Source: Bradyrhizobium sp. AUGA SZCCT0158 (GTDB lineage: Bacteria > Pseudomonadota > Alphaproteobacteria > Rhizobiales > Xanthobacteraceae). Taken from it: 64,000 nucleotides of DNA. Of this stretch, positions 1-6,192 are shown piece after piece; positions within the stretch are counted from its first letter, which is position 1; every line of letters begins with the position of its first letter. The notes beneath the pieces were generated by a model that was not told the origin of the DNA, did no database searches, and worked only from the letters and a program-made list of their open reading frames with translations. The DNA lies in assembly GCF_018130065.1 (NCBI RefSeq), contig NZ_JAFCME010000021.1, forward strand, positions 1 to 64,000. Reading direction: 5' to 3'. The position numbers were made by a program, and so were the translations under genes.

Positions 1-300
1 TGCACACGAGCATACAGGGCAGCGGTGAACACCCGGCCTTCCCTGCGCAACGGCTTTACGGCTTATGCCGTGATCTCCCCGGAGACGAGTTCTTGGTTGA
101 CTCCGTCACCGCCGGTTCAGCTCACGCTTAGCCGACGGCTTGACGCCAGCAACGGGCGCCAGGACCACACGGTTTTGCCGTACGCTTATCCACGCCGTCG
201 TCTCAGCGTAAACCAGCGTCCATCGCAACCCGCCCAACGTCCGTGACGACGGCCGACGCCCTTCTGACCAGGACGGGATGGGCAAAGATATGCACCTGAT
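1..300. repeat. Dispersed non-coding repeat (Bradyrhizobium type)
   Basis: No convincing gene here. The stretch reads as a degenerate copy of an intergenic repeat that I recall being frequent in Bradyrhizobium genomes: a 'cggccttccctgcgcaa' core followed by a section ending 'gacgggatgggcaaa'. The only open frame across it is arginine/proline-rich and looks spurious. The identification rests on recall of the repeat family, not on a second full copy in this window. The left boundary may lie outside the window. Confidence 0.5.
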
Positions 301-394
301 TTTCGTTCTGGTAAACAGAAATATTTTTTATTTTGGGGCTTGACACAACTTCTGAAAACCGGAACTGATTTGCCCGTCGGGCTGCCTTATCGGC

Positions 395-545
395 CCTCGC
401 CGCTTCGCGTCAGGCGAATGCGCGCCCGATGACGGCCCCGCGAGGGAATCCATACCGCCGCCGGCGGAGAGATGGATTGCTTCGTCGCTTTGCTCCTCGC
501 AATGACGGAGTTTCACAGCGTGCAGGATAATAGGAACGAAGCGAC
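395..545. repeat. Dispersed repeat ('gattgcttcgtcgct' family)
   Basis: Contains 'ggattgcttcgtcgctttg' and 'cctcgcaatgacgg', the core of a short intergenic repeat very common in Bradyrhizobium and Rhodopseudomonas. Its antisense translation gives RHCEEQSDEAIH, a string often mis-annotated as protein. Open frames through it on both strands are therefore treated as artefacts of the repeat. Confidence 0.65.
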
Positions 546-663
546 ACGCGCCCTTCTTGTTTCGTGGACGAGTCTCGCTTCGCAACGCACAACGCCATGG
601 TGCAAACTGGGCGCGATCGTGACGGACGGAAAACGCCTGCCAGAACCAGCCAAGCTTCTCCGT

Positions 664-1100
664 ATGGGAAGCTATATCCTGTTCCTTCTGTCCTTGGTCT
701 CGATCGCATTTGTCGCTCAATATGGCGGCCATGAAAAGCATACTTTCTTTGGCGGCGAAGTCCTTATAACTGGCCCGCTGGGACTAAAGCTGGACTTCCG
801 CACCAATTGGCCCTGGCTGGGAAATTTGGCGTTGTTCTGCCCATGGCTGGCTCTGTACATGAGAGCGAACGTCGTAGCCGGAATATTTGCTGCAATGGCG
901 TTAGTGACCGGCGTCTGGTTCTTCGCCGTCTCAATGGTGACGTCCGATGTTGGCGCAGTATGCCGGACAAGGTAGCCAGTTTCGGTCTTGGATTTTGGCT
1001 ATGGATCGCAAGCATGTTTGGCGCTCTCGCCGCCGCAATCCAGCAGCAAAATGAGCGCGTAGAGCGATGCGATACCGAACATTCCGGCTCGCAAACCTGA
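664..1100 (+). pseudogene. Probable frameshifted small membrane protein
   Basis: An ATG at 664 opens a hydrophobic reading frame starting MGSYILFLLSLVSIAFVAQ with about three membrane-like stretches, which stops at 975. Immediately downstream another frame encodes a further hydrophobic segment (GLGFWLWIASMFGALAAAI, about 988-1045) ending near 1100. The simplest reading is one four-helix membrane protein broken by a frameshift near 950-975, although a genuine 103-residue protein plus chance downstream hydrophobicity cannot be excluded. The family is not recognised. The adjoining repeat upstream suggests a decaying intergenic region. Confidence 0.35.
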
Positions 1101-1217
1101 GAGGACAGGTGTCCGACTCGACCGCCAAAGCCGCTTGCGGGGCCCGTCCGTCCACTACTGTCGGCACGCGCGGAAGGTCTCCCGTCCCACCAACGATCCG
1201 GATGGCGATATCCCGGC

Positions 1218-1311
1218 TGTTACCTGAGGAACAGCGCGGTCGTGGCCAATTGGTCATTGTCCGGGTCATGCCGATGCAATGGTGCATCGGCACAGCGCGA
1301 GGAGATGAAGC
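1218..1311 (+). promoter_or_regulatory. Leader copy 0 upstream of double-glycine peptide A
   Basis: Degenerate third copy of the leader found again at 1870 and 2464. It begins with TGTTACCTGAGGAACA (13 of 16 bases match the other copies) exactly 94 nt before the start codon. It contains a perfect hairpin, GCCGATGCA (1270-1278) and TGCATCGGC (1283-1291) with a 4-nt loop, directly upstream of the Shine-Dalgarno GAGGAG (1299-1304). The conserved order palindrome, hairpin, ribosome binding site suggests a shared operator and/or RNA element. Function is inferred. Confidence 0.5.
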
Positions 1312-1452
1312 ATGGAGCGCACGGCTGAAGAGCAGACCGAACTGACGACGAAAGATCTGGACACGGTGGCAGGCGGCAGGACGACGCCACCTCCCCCTCG
1401 GTTTCCCATTCCCTATAATCCCCGACCTCAGCCTCCCCTTCTAGACCGATGA
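1312..1452 (+). CDS. Double-glycine leader peptide A (bacteriocin-like precursor)
   Basis: 46 residues. The N-terminal 22 residues end in LTTKDLDTVAGG, a classic acidic/hydrophobic double-glycine leader (D-L-D-x-V-x-G-G) of the kind cleaved by PCAT-type ABC exporters. The predicted mature part is only 24 residues and very proline-rich (PPPP, then PIPYNPRPQPP). The ATG has a strong ribosome binding site (GAGGAG, 7-nt spacing) and follows the leader element starting at 1218. A hairpin follows the stop, so it is probably monocistronic. No peptidase-exporter gene is in the window. The role (bacteriocin, signal or secreted microprotein) is unknown; the leader call is fairly firm. Confidence 0.65.
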   Translation: MERTAEEQTELTTKDLDTVAGGRTTPPPPRFPIPYNPRPQPPLLDR

Positions 1453-1478
1453 ACGGCTCCAGTTGAGCTAAGGCGGCG

Positions 1479-1499
1479 GCTGCGCCAATCTGGCGCAGC
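1479..1499 (+). terminator. Hairpin after peptide A
   Basis: Perfect 8-bp stem GCTGCGCC / GGCGCAGC with a 5-nt loop, 27 nt after the peptide A stop. No strong T-run follows, so termination is plausible but not certain. Confidence 0.45.
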
Positions 1500-1869
1500 T
1501 CTGAGCTTTCGATCCCTTGATGCGCCCGCCGAGCAACTTAACCGGCTTGCGACGTCAGTTCTTCGGCCTGGTAGCCTGCACCAGACCAGGAAATCATAAA
1601 CCTCATCAATCTTGATGCTTCGCTGAAGGCGCTTCGCTTCAGTCCCTCGACGACTGCGGTATCGCTGCCGCCGAAATAGCCACGTAACTTCCGACATGTC
1701 ACAGTACAACACCGGCTGCAGGCGCAGAAATCGCGGTCATGCATCGGGCAGGTTTGATTCTCCCGCCTGCTTAGGAATGGCCCGCTCCCTTGGTCGACGC
1801 ACTTTCTCGGGTGTCTAATTCTCCGGTTCAAAATTGTGCCCGCGTCTGTGCAGCAGATCACGTGACGCT
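1500..1869. other. Intergenic, no gene recognised
   Basis: Between the first hairpin and leader copy 1 I see no reading frame with a credible start, ribosome binding site or recognisable product. A long minus-strand open frame crosses this region and runs antisense through the leader and peptide B; it is judged a shadow. The promoter for peptides B and C presumably lies near the right end of this stretch. Confidence 0.5.
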
Positions 1870-1964
1870 TGTTCCCCAAGGAACAGCACGAGGGAGCAAA
1901 AGGCGGCATTTTCCTGACACCGATGAAACGGCGCGATGATCGCTCCGGTCGGAAACAAAGGAGA
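1870..1964 (+). promoter_or_regulatory. Leader copy 1 (palindrome, stem-loop, RBS)
   Basis: Starts with the perfect inverted repeat TGTTCC (1870-1875) CCAA GGAACA (1880-1885) and runs to AAAGGAG (1957-1963). By hand alignment it differs from copy 2 (2464-2557) at about 15 of 94 positions plus one single-base indel, roughly 84% identity, clearly more conserved than the peptides it precedes. A conserved block 'gacaccgatgaaacgg' is followed by a 'gcgatgatcgc' stem region just upstream of the ribosome binding site. It could be an operator with a conserved 5' UTR or a structured RNA regulating translation. Confidence 0.6.
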
Positions 1965-1970
1965 ATGGCC

Positions 1971-2144
1971 ATGACGACCAAGTTGACTGCGAATACGAAT
2001 GAAGCCTTCACAGATGACGAACTTGATAGCGTCAATGGAGGCTACAGCTGGAGTGAGTTCAAGGCAGACGTAGTAGGTGCCGCAAAGGCGTTACGCCAAG
2101 GTATCGGCGACGGTTATCGTAGCGCCCAGAAAATGCTGCCGTGA
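1971..2144 (+). CDS. Double-glycine leader peptide B
   Basis: 57 residues, MTTKLTANTNEAFTDDELDS... with the leader ending DDELDSVNGG at residue 24. The mature part (33 residues) begins with aromatic YSWSEF, then an alanine/glycine-rich stretch (VVGAAKALRQGIGDGYR) that could form a small amphipathic helix. An in-frame ATG also occurs 6 nt earlier (1965), but the AAAGGAG ribosome binding site lies too close to it; the second ATG has 7-nt spacing and is preferred. The same ATG-x-ATG arrangement recurs at peptide D. It is separated from peptide C by 14 nt and probably cotranscribed. Family: bacteriocin-type GG-leader peptides; target unknown. Confidence 0.65.
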   Translation: MTTKLTANTNEAFTDDELDSVNGGYSWSEFKADVVGAAKALRQGIGDGYRSAQKMLP

Positions 2145-2158
2145 CAGGGGAGACAATC

Positions 2159-2335
2159 ATGACCAACAACCAGATCGAAAACGTTTCCTCCCATGATTCT
2201 GCTGAGCTCAGCCTGGACGATCTCGTGCAGGTGACCGGCGGCGGCGACTTTGCCAATGCTGTCGCCTACCTTGCGGGCAATGTGATCGGCGGCGCCGCCT
2301 ATCTTGTTAAAAACTTCGCCGGCAAACTTAGGTAA
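2159..2335 (+). CDS. Double-glycine leader peptide C
   Basis: 58 residues. The leader ends LSLDDLVQVTGG (residues 17-28, with a third glycine following). The mature segment DFANAVAYLAGNVIGGAAYL... is small-residue-rich with repeated G-x3-G-like spacing and a basic tail (KNFAGKLR), typical of pore-forming class II bacteriocin-like peptides. It has its own ribosome binding site (AGGGGAGA) and follows peptide B by 14 nt, an arrangement like two-peptide bacteriocins; that pairing is inference. A strong terminator hairpin follows 38 nt downstream. No immunity protein is identifiable. Confidence 0.65.
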   Translation: MTNNQIENVSSHDSAELSLDDLVQVTGGGDFANAVAYLAGNVIGGAAYLVKNFAGKLR

Positions 2336-2373
2336 GAACACGCACAACGCCAGAAGCGAACTCCTTGCCTCGC

Positions 2374-2404
2374 ATGCCCCGCCGTTGACCACACGGCGGG
2401 GCAT
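2374..2404 (+). terminator. Strong hairpin terminator after peptides B-C
   Basis: ATGCCCCGCCG / CGGCGGGGCAT forms an 11-bp perfect stem with a 9-nt loop, followed by 'aattt'. It closes the B-C unit and separates it from leader copy 2. Confidence 0.7.
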
Positions 2405-2463
2405 AATTTCATCGTCAGATGAAGTTCACAGCGCGCCGCACGTGGCAAAGATCACATATGGCT

Positions 2464-2557
2464 TGTTCCCCAGGGAACAGCTGGAGGCGGCAAACCAGGG
2501 CATTCTCCCGACACCGATGAAACGGAGCGATGATCGCCTCGATCGGAAACAAGGAGA
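2464..2557 (+). promoter_or_regulatory. Leader copy 2 upstream of peptide D
   Basis: Starts with TGTTCC CCAG GGAACA (2464-2479) and ends with AAGGAG (2551-2556). The spacing from palindrome to first ATG (94 nt) is the same within 1 nt as in the other two copies. 'ccgat...atcgg' and an internal GCGATGATCGC (2527-2537) again allow a stem-loop before the ribosome binding site. The preceding 'agatcac' and 'gcttgttcccca' are also shared with copy 1. Confidence 0.6.
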
Positions 2558-2563
2558 ATGACA

Positions 2564-2737
2564 ATGAATGTCGATCCGCATCAGAACGACGACCGAGTGC
2601 AGAACGACCATCACGCCCTCGACGACGACGGACTTTGTCTCGTACAGGGCGGCGCGACTCTGGTTGATGTTGCGAAGTTCGTGCTCAAGACCCTCAATGA
2701 TGTCCTGCGAACGGGCAGCGGTCGCCCGCAGGTATGA
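2564..2737 (+). CDS. Double-glycine leader peptide D
   Basis: 57 residues. An acidic leader runs to DDDGLCLVQGG at residue 30, a degenerate but recognisable double-glycine site, followed by a 27-residue mature part (ATLVDVAKFVLKTLNDVLRT...) predicted to be an amphipathic helix. As in peptide B there is an in-frame ATG 6 nt upstream (2558) too close to AAGGAG; the second ATG is chosen. It shares leader DNA with peptide B but almost no coding similarity, so the leader rather than the peptide has been duplicated or conserved. The stop overlaps the next small frame (ATGA). Confidence 0.55.
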   Translation: MNVDPHQNDDRVQNDHHALDDDGLCLVQGGATLVDVAKFVLKTLNDVLRTGSGRPQV

Positions 2738-2871
2738 ATCTGACCAACCTGTTCGACGCGCAGGGTCAAAAGCAGACGTCTTGGTTATTTGCCGACATGT
2801 CCGCTTATGGCCCAAAGCGAAAGAGACCGGTCGTGTTCAATCACTCGCCAACGCATGCAAGAGTTGATTGA
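2734..2871 (+). CDS. Small ORF overlapping peptide D by 4 nt
   Basis: 45 codons, MNLTNLFDAQGQKQTSWLFA..., starting in an ATGA overlap with the peptide D stop, so translation could be coupled. It has no double-glycine site, no signal peptide and a basic middle (GPKRKRP). It might be a coupled immunity or accessory peptide, or a chance frame; no similarity is recognised. Included because of the overlap and the position at the end of the cluster. Confidence 0.3.
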   Translation: MNLTNLFDAQGQKQTSWLFADMSAYGPKRKRPVVFNHSPTHARVD

Positions 2872-3069
2872 TGGATGGCGTGATGGCCGGCTATTCGGGT
2901 AGCCCCGACTTTTGCAACATATCGCTCAAGCGCGTCCTGTCCTTAAGGATGCTTCCGGGCGCGGTAAGCGTCGGCCGCGCCTTGCGAGCGGCGCCCGCTG
3001 CTGTCACACTTGCTCCAGGTCCTGCGGCAATGACCGCGCAAACCGGCATGCAGGACGAGCGAGGAAACG

Positions 3070-4044
3070 ATGAAGTCCGTTGCGAACCTGTTCGCCGCGT
3101 TGCTGGTGCTGCTAACGACGCAGCCGGCATCCGCGCAGTCCAGCTATCCGAACAAGCCGGTGAAGATCCTGGTCGGCTTCACGCCCGGCACGGCGCCGGA
3201 CCTTGCGGCGCGCATTCTGGCCGAACGGTTTGCCGAGGTCTGGGGCACGCCGTTCGTGGTCGAAAACCTGCAAGGCGCCGGCAGCAACATCGCCACCGAA
3301 CGCGTCGCCAAGGCGGCCGCCGACGGCACCACGCTGCTGATGGGCGGCAACTCGGCGCTCGTCATCAATCCGAGCCTGTATGACAAGCTGCCGTTCGATC
3401 CGGTCAAGGATTTTGCGCCGATCTCGCAGGTGTTCATCGCGGCCAACGTGCTCGCCGTGCCGCCCGAGGTGCCGGCCCGGACGGTGGCCGAACTGGTGAC
3501 ACTCGCCAAGGCGCAGCCCGGCGAACTCTCCTATGGCCATGCCGGCGTCGGCACGTCGCAGCATCTCGGCGCCGAACTGTTCAAATACATGGCGCATGTC
3601 GACATCGCATCGGTGCCCTATCGCGGCACCACGGCGTTGATGCCCGACCTGCTCGCCAACCGCATCGCGATGTCGTTCGCCAATATCGTGAACGTGGTGC
3701 CGCTGGCGAAGGAAGGCAAATTACGCGCGCTGGCCATCACCTCGGTCAAGCGCTCGGCGCTGGCGCCCGACCTGCCGACGATGGCGGAATCGGGATTTCC
3801 CGGTTTCGAGGCGGTGCCGTGGTTCGGCCTGCTCGCGCCATCCGGCACGCCACAGGACGTCATCGACAAATTGCACGGCGAAACCGTCAAGGCGCTGGCG
3901 CTGCCGGAGGTGCGCAGGAAGTTCGACGAACTCGGACTCGAACGGGTCGGCAATACGCCGGCAGAGTTTGCGGCCGTCATCAAGAAGGAGACGCCCGAAT
4001 GGGCAAAAGTGATCAAGGACGCCGGCATCAAGCTCGGCAACTAG
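3070..4044 (+). CDS. Bug/TctC-family periplasmic solute-binding protein
   Basis: 324 residues. A Sec signal peptide (about residues 1-22, cleaving after PASA) is followed by the Bug fold beginning YPNKPVKILVGFTPGTAPDLAAR; this N-terminal segment and the later SYGHAGVGTSQHL loop are family hallmarks that close over a carboxylate ligand. Such proteins normally feed tripartite tricarboxylate transporters (TctA/TctB), but no membrane partner is adjacent. Start ATG with GAGGAAA ribosome binding site. The ligand (citrate-, terephthalate- or amino-acid-like) cannot be deduced from sequence alone. A small YdhR-like gene follows 54 nt downstream and may be cotranscribed. Confidence 0.9.
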   Translation: MKSVANLFAALLVLLTTQPASAQSSYPNKPVKILVGFTPGTAPDLAARILAERFAEVWGTPFVVENLQGAGSNIATERVAKAAADGTTLLMGGNSALVINPSLYDKLPFDPVKDFAPISQVFIAANVLAVPPEVPARTVAELVTLAKAQPGELSYGHAGVGTSQHLGAELFKYMAHVDIASVPYRGTTALMPDLLANRIAMSFANIVNVVPLAKEGKLRALAITSVKRSALAPDLPTMAESGFPGFEAVPWFGLLAPSGTPQDVIDKLHGETVKALALPEVRRKFDELGLERVGNTPAEFAAVIKKETPEWAKVIKDAGIKLGN

Positions 4045-4098
4045 ATTAGACTGCAAGCACGCGGACCGCATCTACCACCCCTACCTGAGGAAACTCCC

Positions 4099-4437
4099 AT
4101 GGCCAATTGCATCGTCGTCGTTCAGTTCGATCTGCCGAAGCGAACCGAAGAACAGGCAATCACAGGCGGCACGTCGAGCGCGCCGACCTACCGCGGCCTC
4201 GCCACCAAAGGATTGATCCGCAAGGACTACCTGAACGGCGAAACCGGTACCGGCGGCGTCTATCTCTGGGACAGCCGCCAATCGGCGGAAGCCTGGTTTA
4301 CGGAGGAACGCGTGGCCGAACTGACAAAACGCTTCGGCGTGCGCCCTCGCCTGACCTGGTACGACACCCATGTCACGGTCGATAATTTGCAGGACGAGAC
4401 GCGCGTCAACGGCAAGGCGATCGAGGCCGTGGCCTGA
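4099..4437 (+). CDS. YdhR-like dimeric alpha-beta barrel protein (putative monooxygenase)
   Basis: 112 residues beginning MANCIVVVQFDLPKRTEEQA and ending with a WYDTHVTVDN strand, consistent with the ferredoxin-like dimeric alpha-beta barrel family that includes YdhR and small antibiotic-biosynthesis-type monooxygenases. The YLWDSRQSAEAWFTEE segment is typical of this fold. No catalytic residue can be assigned and the reaction is unknown. It follows the Bug receptor and may belong to the same transcript; a hairpin terminator lies 18 nt after the stop. Confidence 0.65.
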   Translation: MANCIVVVQFDLPKRTEEQAITGGTSSAPTYRGLATKGLIRKDYLNGETGTGGVYLWDSRQSAEAWFTEERVAELTKRFGVRPRLTWYDTHVTVDNLQDETRVNGKAIEAVA

Positions 4438-4455
4438 CGATACCTGTTGCGGCAC

Positions 4456-4478
4456 TGCGCGCGATTGGTTCGCGCGCA
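4456..4478 (+). terminator. Terminator hairpin between convergent genes
   Basis: Perfect 9-bp stem TGCGCGCGA / TCGCGCGCA with a 5-nt loop, 18 nt after the YdhR-like stop and 22 nt before the end of the convergent minus-strand gene; it could serve either direction. Confidence 0.55.
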
Positions 4479-4500
4479 CTGCGTTACGCGTGCGGAAGAT

Positions 4501-4782
4501 TTAGGTCCCGCGCGTCGCCGCCGAAGAGTATCGCTTGCTGCGCTTGCCTTCATTGGGCACGAACTGGGCAAACACTTCCCTGACGCGGTCGGCCGGCGTC
4601 GCATCCTGCGTGAAGCGCGGCTCGGTGAGGGTTTCGACCGCCCGGGGTGCGTAGATGGCGCTTTGATAGAGCGACCCGTCGAAGCGTGAATCGCTCTCGC
4701 TGTCGCGCAGGCAAGCGTCGGAAACAAACAACAGTACAAACAGTGCCGATCCTGTGACGTAAAAATACTGAAAAATGGGCAT
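4501..4782 (-). CDS. Hypothetical small membrane-anchored protein
   Basis: 93 residues, MPIFQYFYVTGSALFVLLFV..., with one N-terminal hydrophobic segment (about residues 5-22) ending near a Cys, then a polar tail with an arginine/serine-rich end. The AAGGAGG ribosome binding site about 11 nt before the ATG supports the start. I recall proteins of this type (FDGSLYQSAIYAPR motif) as conserved hypotheticals in Bradyrhizobium. No function is known; probably a secreted or inner-membrane-anchored periplasmic protein. Confidence 0.65.
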   Translation of the reverse strand: MPIFQYFYVTGSALFVLLFVSDACLRDSESDSRFDGSLYQSAIYAPRAVETLTEPRFTQDATPADRVREVFAQFVPNEGKRSKRYSSAATRGT

Positions 4783-5049
4783 CGCTTTTCGCGCCTCCTT
4801 TTGCAGGAGGATGCACGCGCGCGATAAAGGCCGGGTTTAATGCCGCCCGACTTTTGCCGGAGCAGTTGGTCGCACGTTATTGATTTGTGTAAAATTTTAG
4901 CGATCCCCGGCGAGCCGTATCGGCGAGTAGCTCTGAATTAGTTTCCGCTTTCGGGATGCTGGCTCAACCGGAGCATTTGCATCAGCACTCGCGATTGCAA
5001 TCGCTCCGCTTCGCTTGGTTGTTCGGTCCGCTCTCGAAGCGCCGGGACC

Positions 5050-6162
5050 CTAAGGGGCCAGAGGCCGCTCGGGCACTGAATCTTTAGACAAGGTGGACCT
5101 GAGACCGGCATGAACTTCGCCGGCAGTCGATTTACTTAAGGCCTTGTAGTGGTGGAGATACTCCTGCGCCATCCGCCTGGTCGTAAACCTTTTCTCGAAA
5201 TGCCTGCGCACCTGACGTCGGTCGAGCCCGGAAAGCCTTCCAATCGCCTGTATGGCTTCTGCTTCCCCCGGTACGACAAAGCCGGTGATGCCGTCGTCGA
5301 CGACCTCCGGCACCGAGCCGGACTTGAAGGCAATGACGGGCGTGCCGCAGGCCATGGCCTCGATCATGACGAGACCGAACGGTTCTGGCCAATCGATGGG
5401 GAACAGCAACGCGGCCGCGCCCGCCAAAAACTGCCGTTTCGTTTCATCATTGACCTCGCCGATGAGCTGGACCTGATCCCCGTCGATCTGCGGCTCAAGC
5501 CGTTCCTTGAAATATTTCCTTTCGCCCCGCGGCACCTTGGCGGCGATACGAAGCGGCATTCTGGCAGCATGCGCTATCCGAATGGCGGCTTCCGGTCCTT
5601 TCTCCGCCGTCAGCCGGCCCAGAAAGGCGAGATAGGAGCCGGCCTCGAACGAAGGCCGGAACAGGTCGGTCGGCAAGCCGTGGTAAATGGTACCGAGCCA
5701 GTTGGCTTCGCTCAGCGGAGCGCGCTGATTATCCGATATCGAAACGAACGGCGCGTTGGGAAAGCGGCGGACCACGTCAGGAAACCCCGGCAAATCCATG
5801 CGCCCATGGCAGGTGGTCAGGAACGGAACACCAAGCCGGCTAAGGAGCGGCAGATGCAGCCAGTCGATATGCAGGTGGATGACATCGAATTCGGTCACCC
5901 GTAGGGCGACCGCCTCCAACAACGCAGCCTGGGTAACCATCGGGTCCGTCCGCGGCCGGCCGAGGCGAAGAGCCTGAGGCCAAACGGCATGCAGCTTGGC
6001 GGTGGTCTTCGAATCCCCGCTGGCGAAAAGCGTTACCTCATGACCCAAGCTCACCAGCTCATCAACCAGCCACGCCACCACCCGCTCAGTGCCGCCATAG
6101 AGCTTGGGAGGAACACTTTCGGCGAGAGGCGCTACCTGGGCAATTCGCATCGGCTTTCCCAT
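5050..6162 (-). CDS. GT4 family glycosyltransferase
   Basis: About 370 residues, GT-B fold. The N-terminal Rossmann domain begins RIAQVAPLAESVPPKLYGGTERV (glycine-rich acceptor loop). The C-terminal donor domain shows FLGRLTAEKGPEAAIRIA and the E-x7-E motif in PEPFGLVMIEAMACGTPVIA, the retaining GT4 signature. Start is uncertain: ATG at 6162 or 6150; a GTG lies just upstream of the first. It lies 30 nt downstream of the TreT-like gene on the same strand, so both probably form one operon. A soluble sugar or trehalose-related glucosyl transfer is plausible; the acceptor is unknown. Confidence 0.85.
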   Translation of the reverse strand: MGKPMRIAQVAPLAESVPPKLYGGTERVVAWLVDELVSLGHEVTLFASGDSKTTAKLHAVWPQALRLGRPRTDPMVTQAALLEAVALRVTEFDVIHLHIDWLHLPLLSRLGVPFLTTCHGRMDLPGFPDVVRRFPNAPFVSISDNQRAPLSEANWLGTIYHGLPTDLFRPSFEAGSYLAFLGRLTAEKGPEAAIRIAHAARMPLRIAAKVPRGERKYFKERLEPQIDGDQVQLIGEVNDETKRQFLAGAAALLFPIDWPEPFGLVMIEAMACGTPVIAFKSGSVPEVVDDGITGFVVPGEAEAIQAIGRLSGLDRRQVRRHFEKRFTTRRMAQEYLHHYKALSKSTAGEVHAGLRSTLSKDSVPERPLAP

Positions 6163-6192
6163 CACGTATCAAGGGCTTCGAACCAGAACGGG

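Noticed and set aside
328..741. Minus-strand open frames encoding RHCEEQSDEAIH
   Set aside because: This string is the translation of a known dispersed repeat, and no start or ribosome binding site supports a gene.
1880..1904. EcfG promoter within the peptide leader (GGAAC in the palindrome)
   Set aside because: No CGTT or close match occurs 16-17 nt downstream in any of the three copies.
1538..2035. 165-codon minus-strand frame with several Cys
   Set aside because: It runs antisense through leader copy 1 and the start of peptide B; the duplicated leader explains the DNA better and composition is poor.
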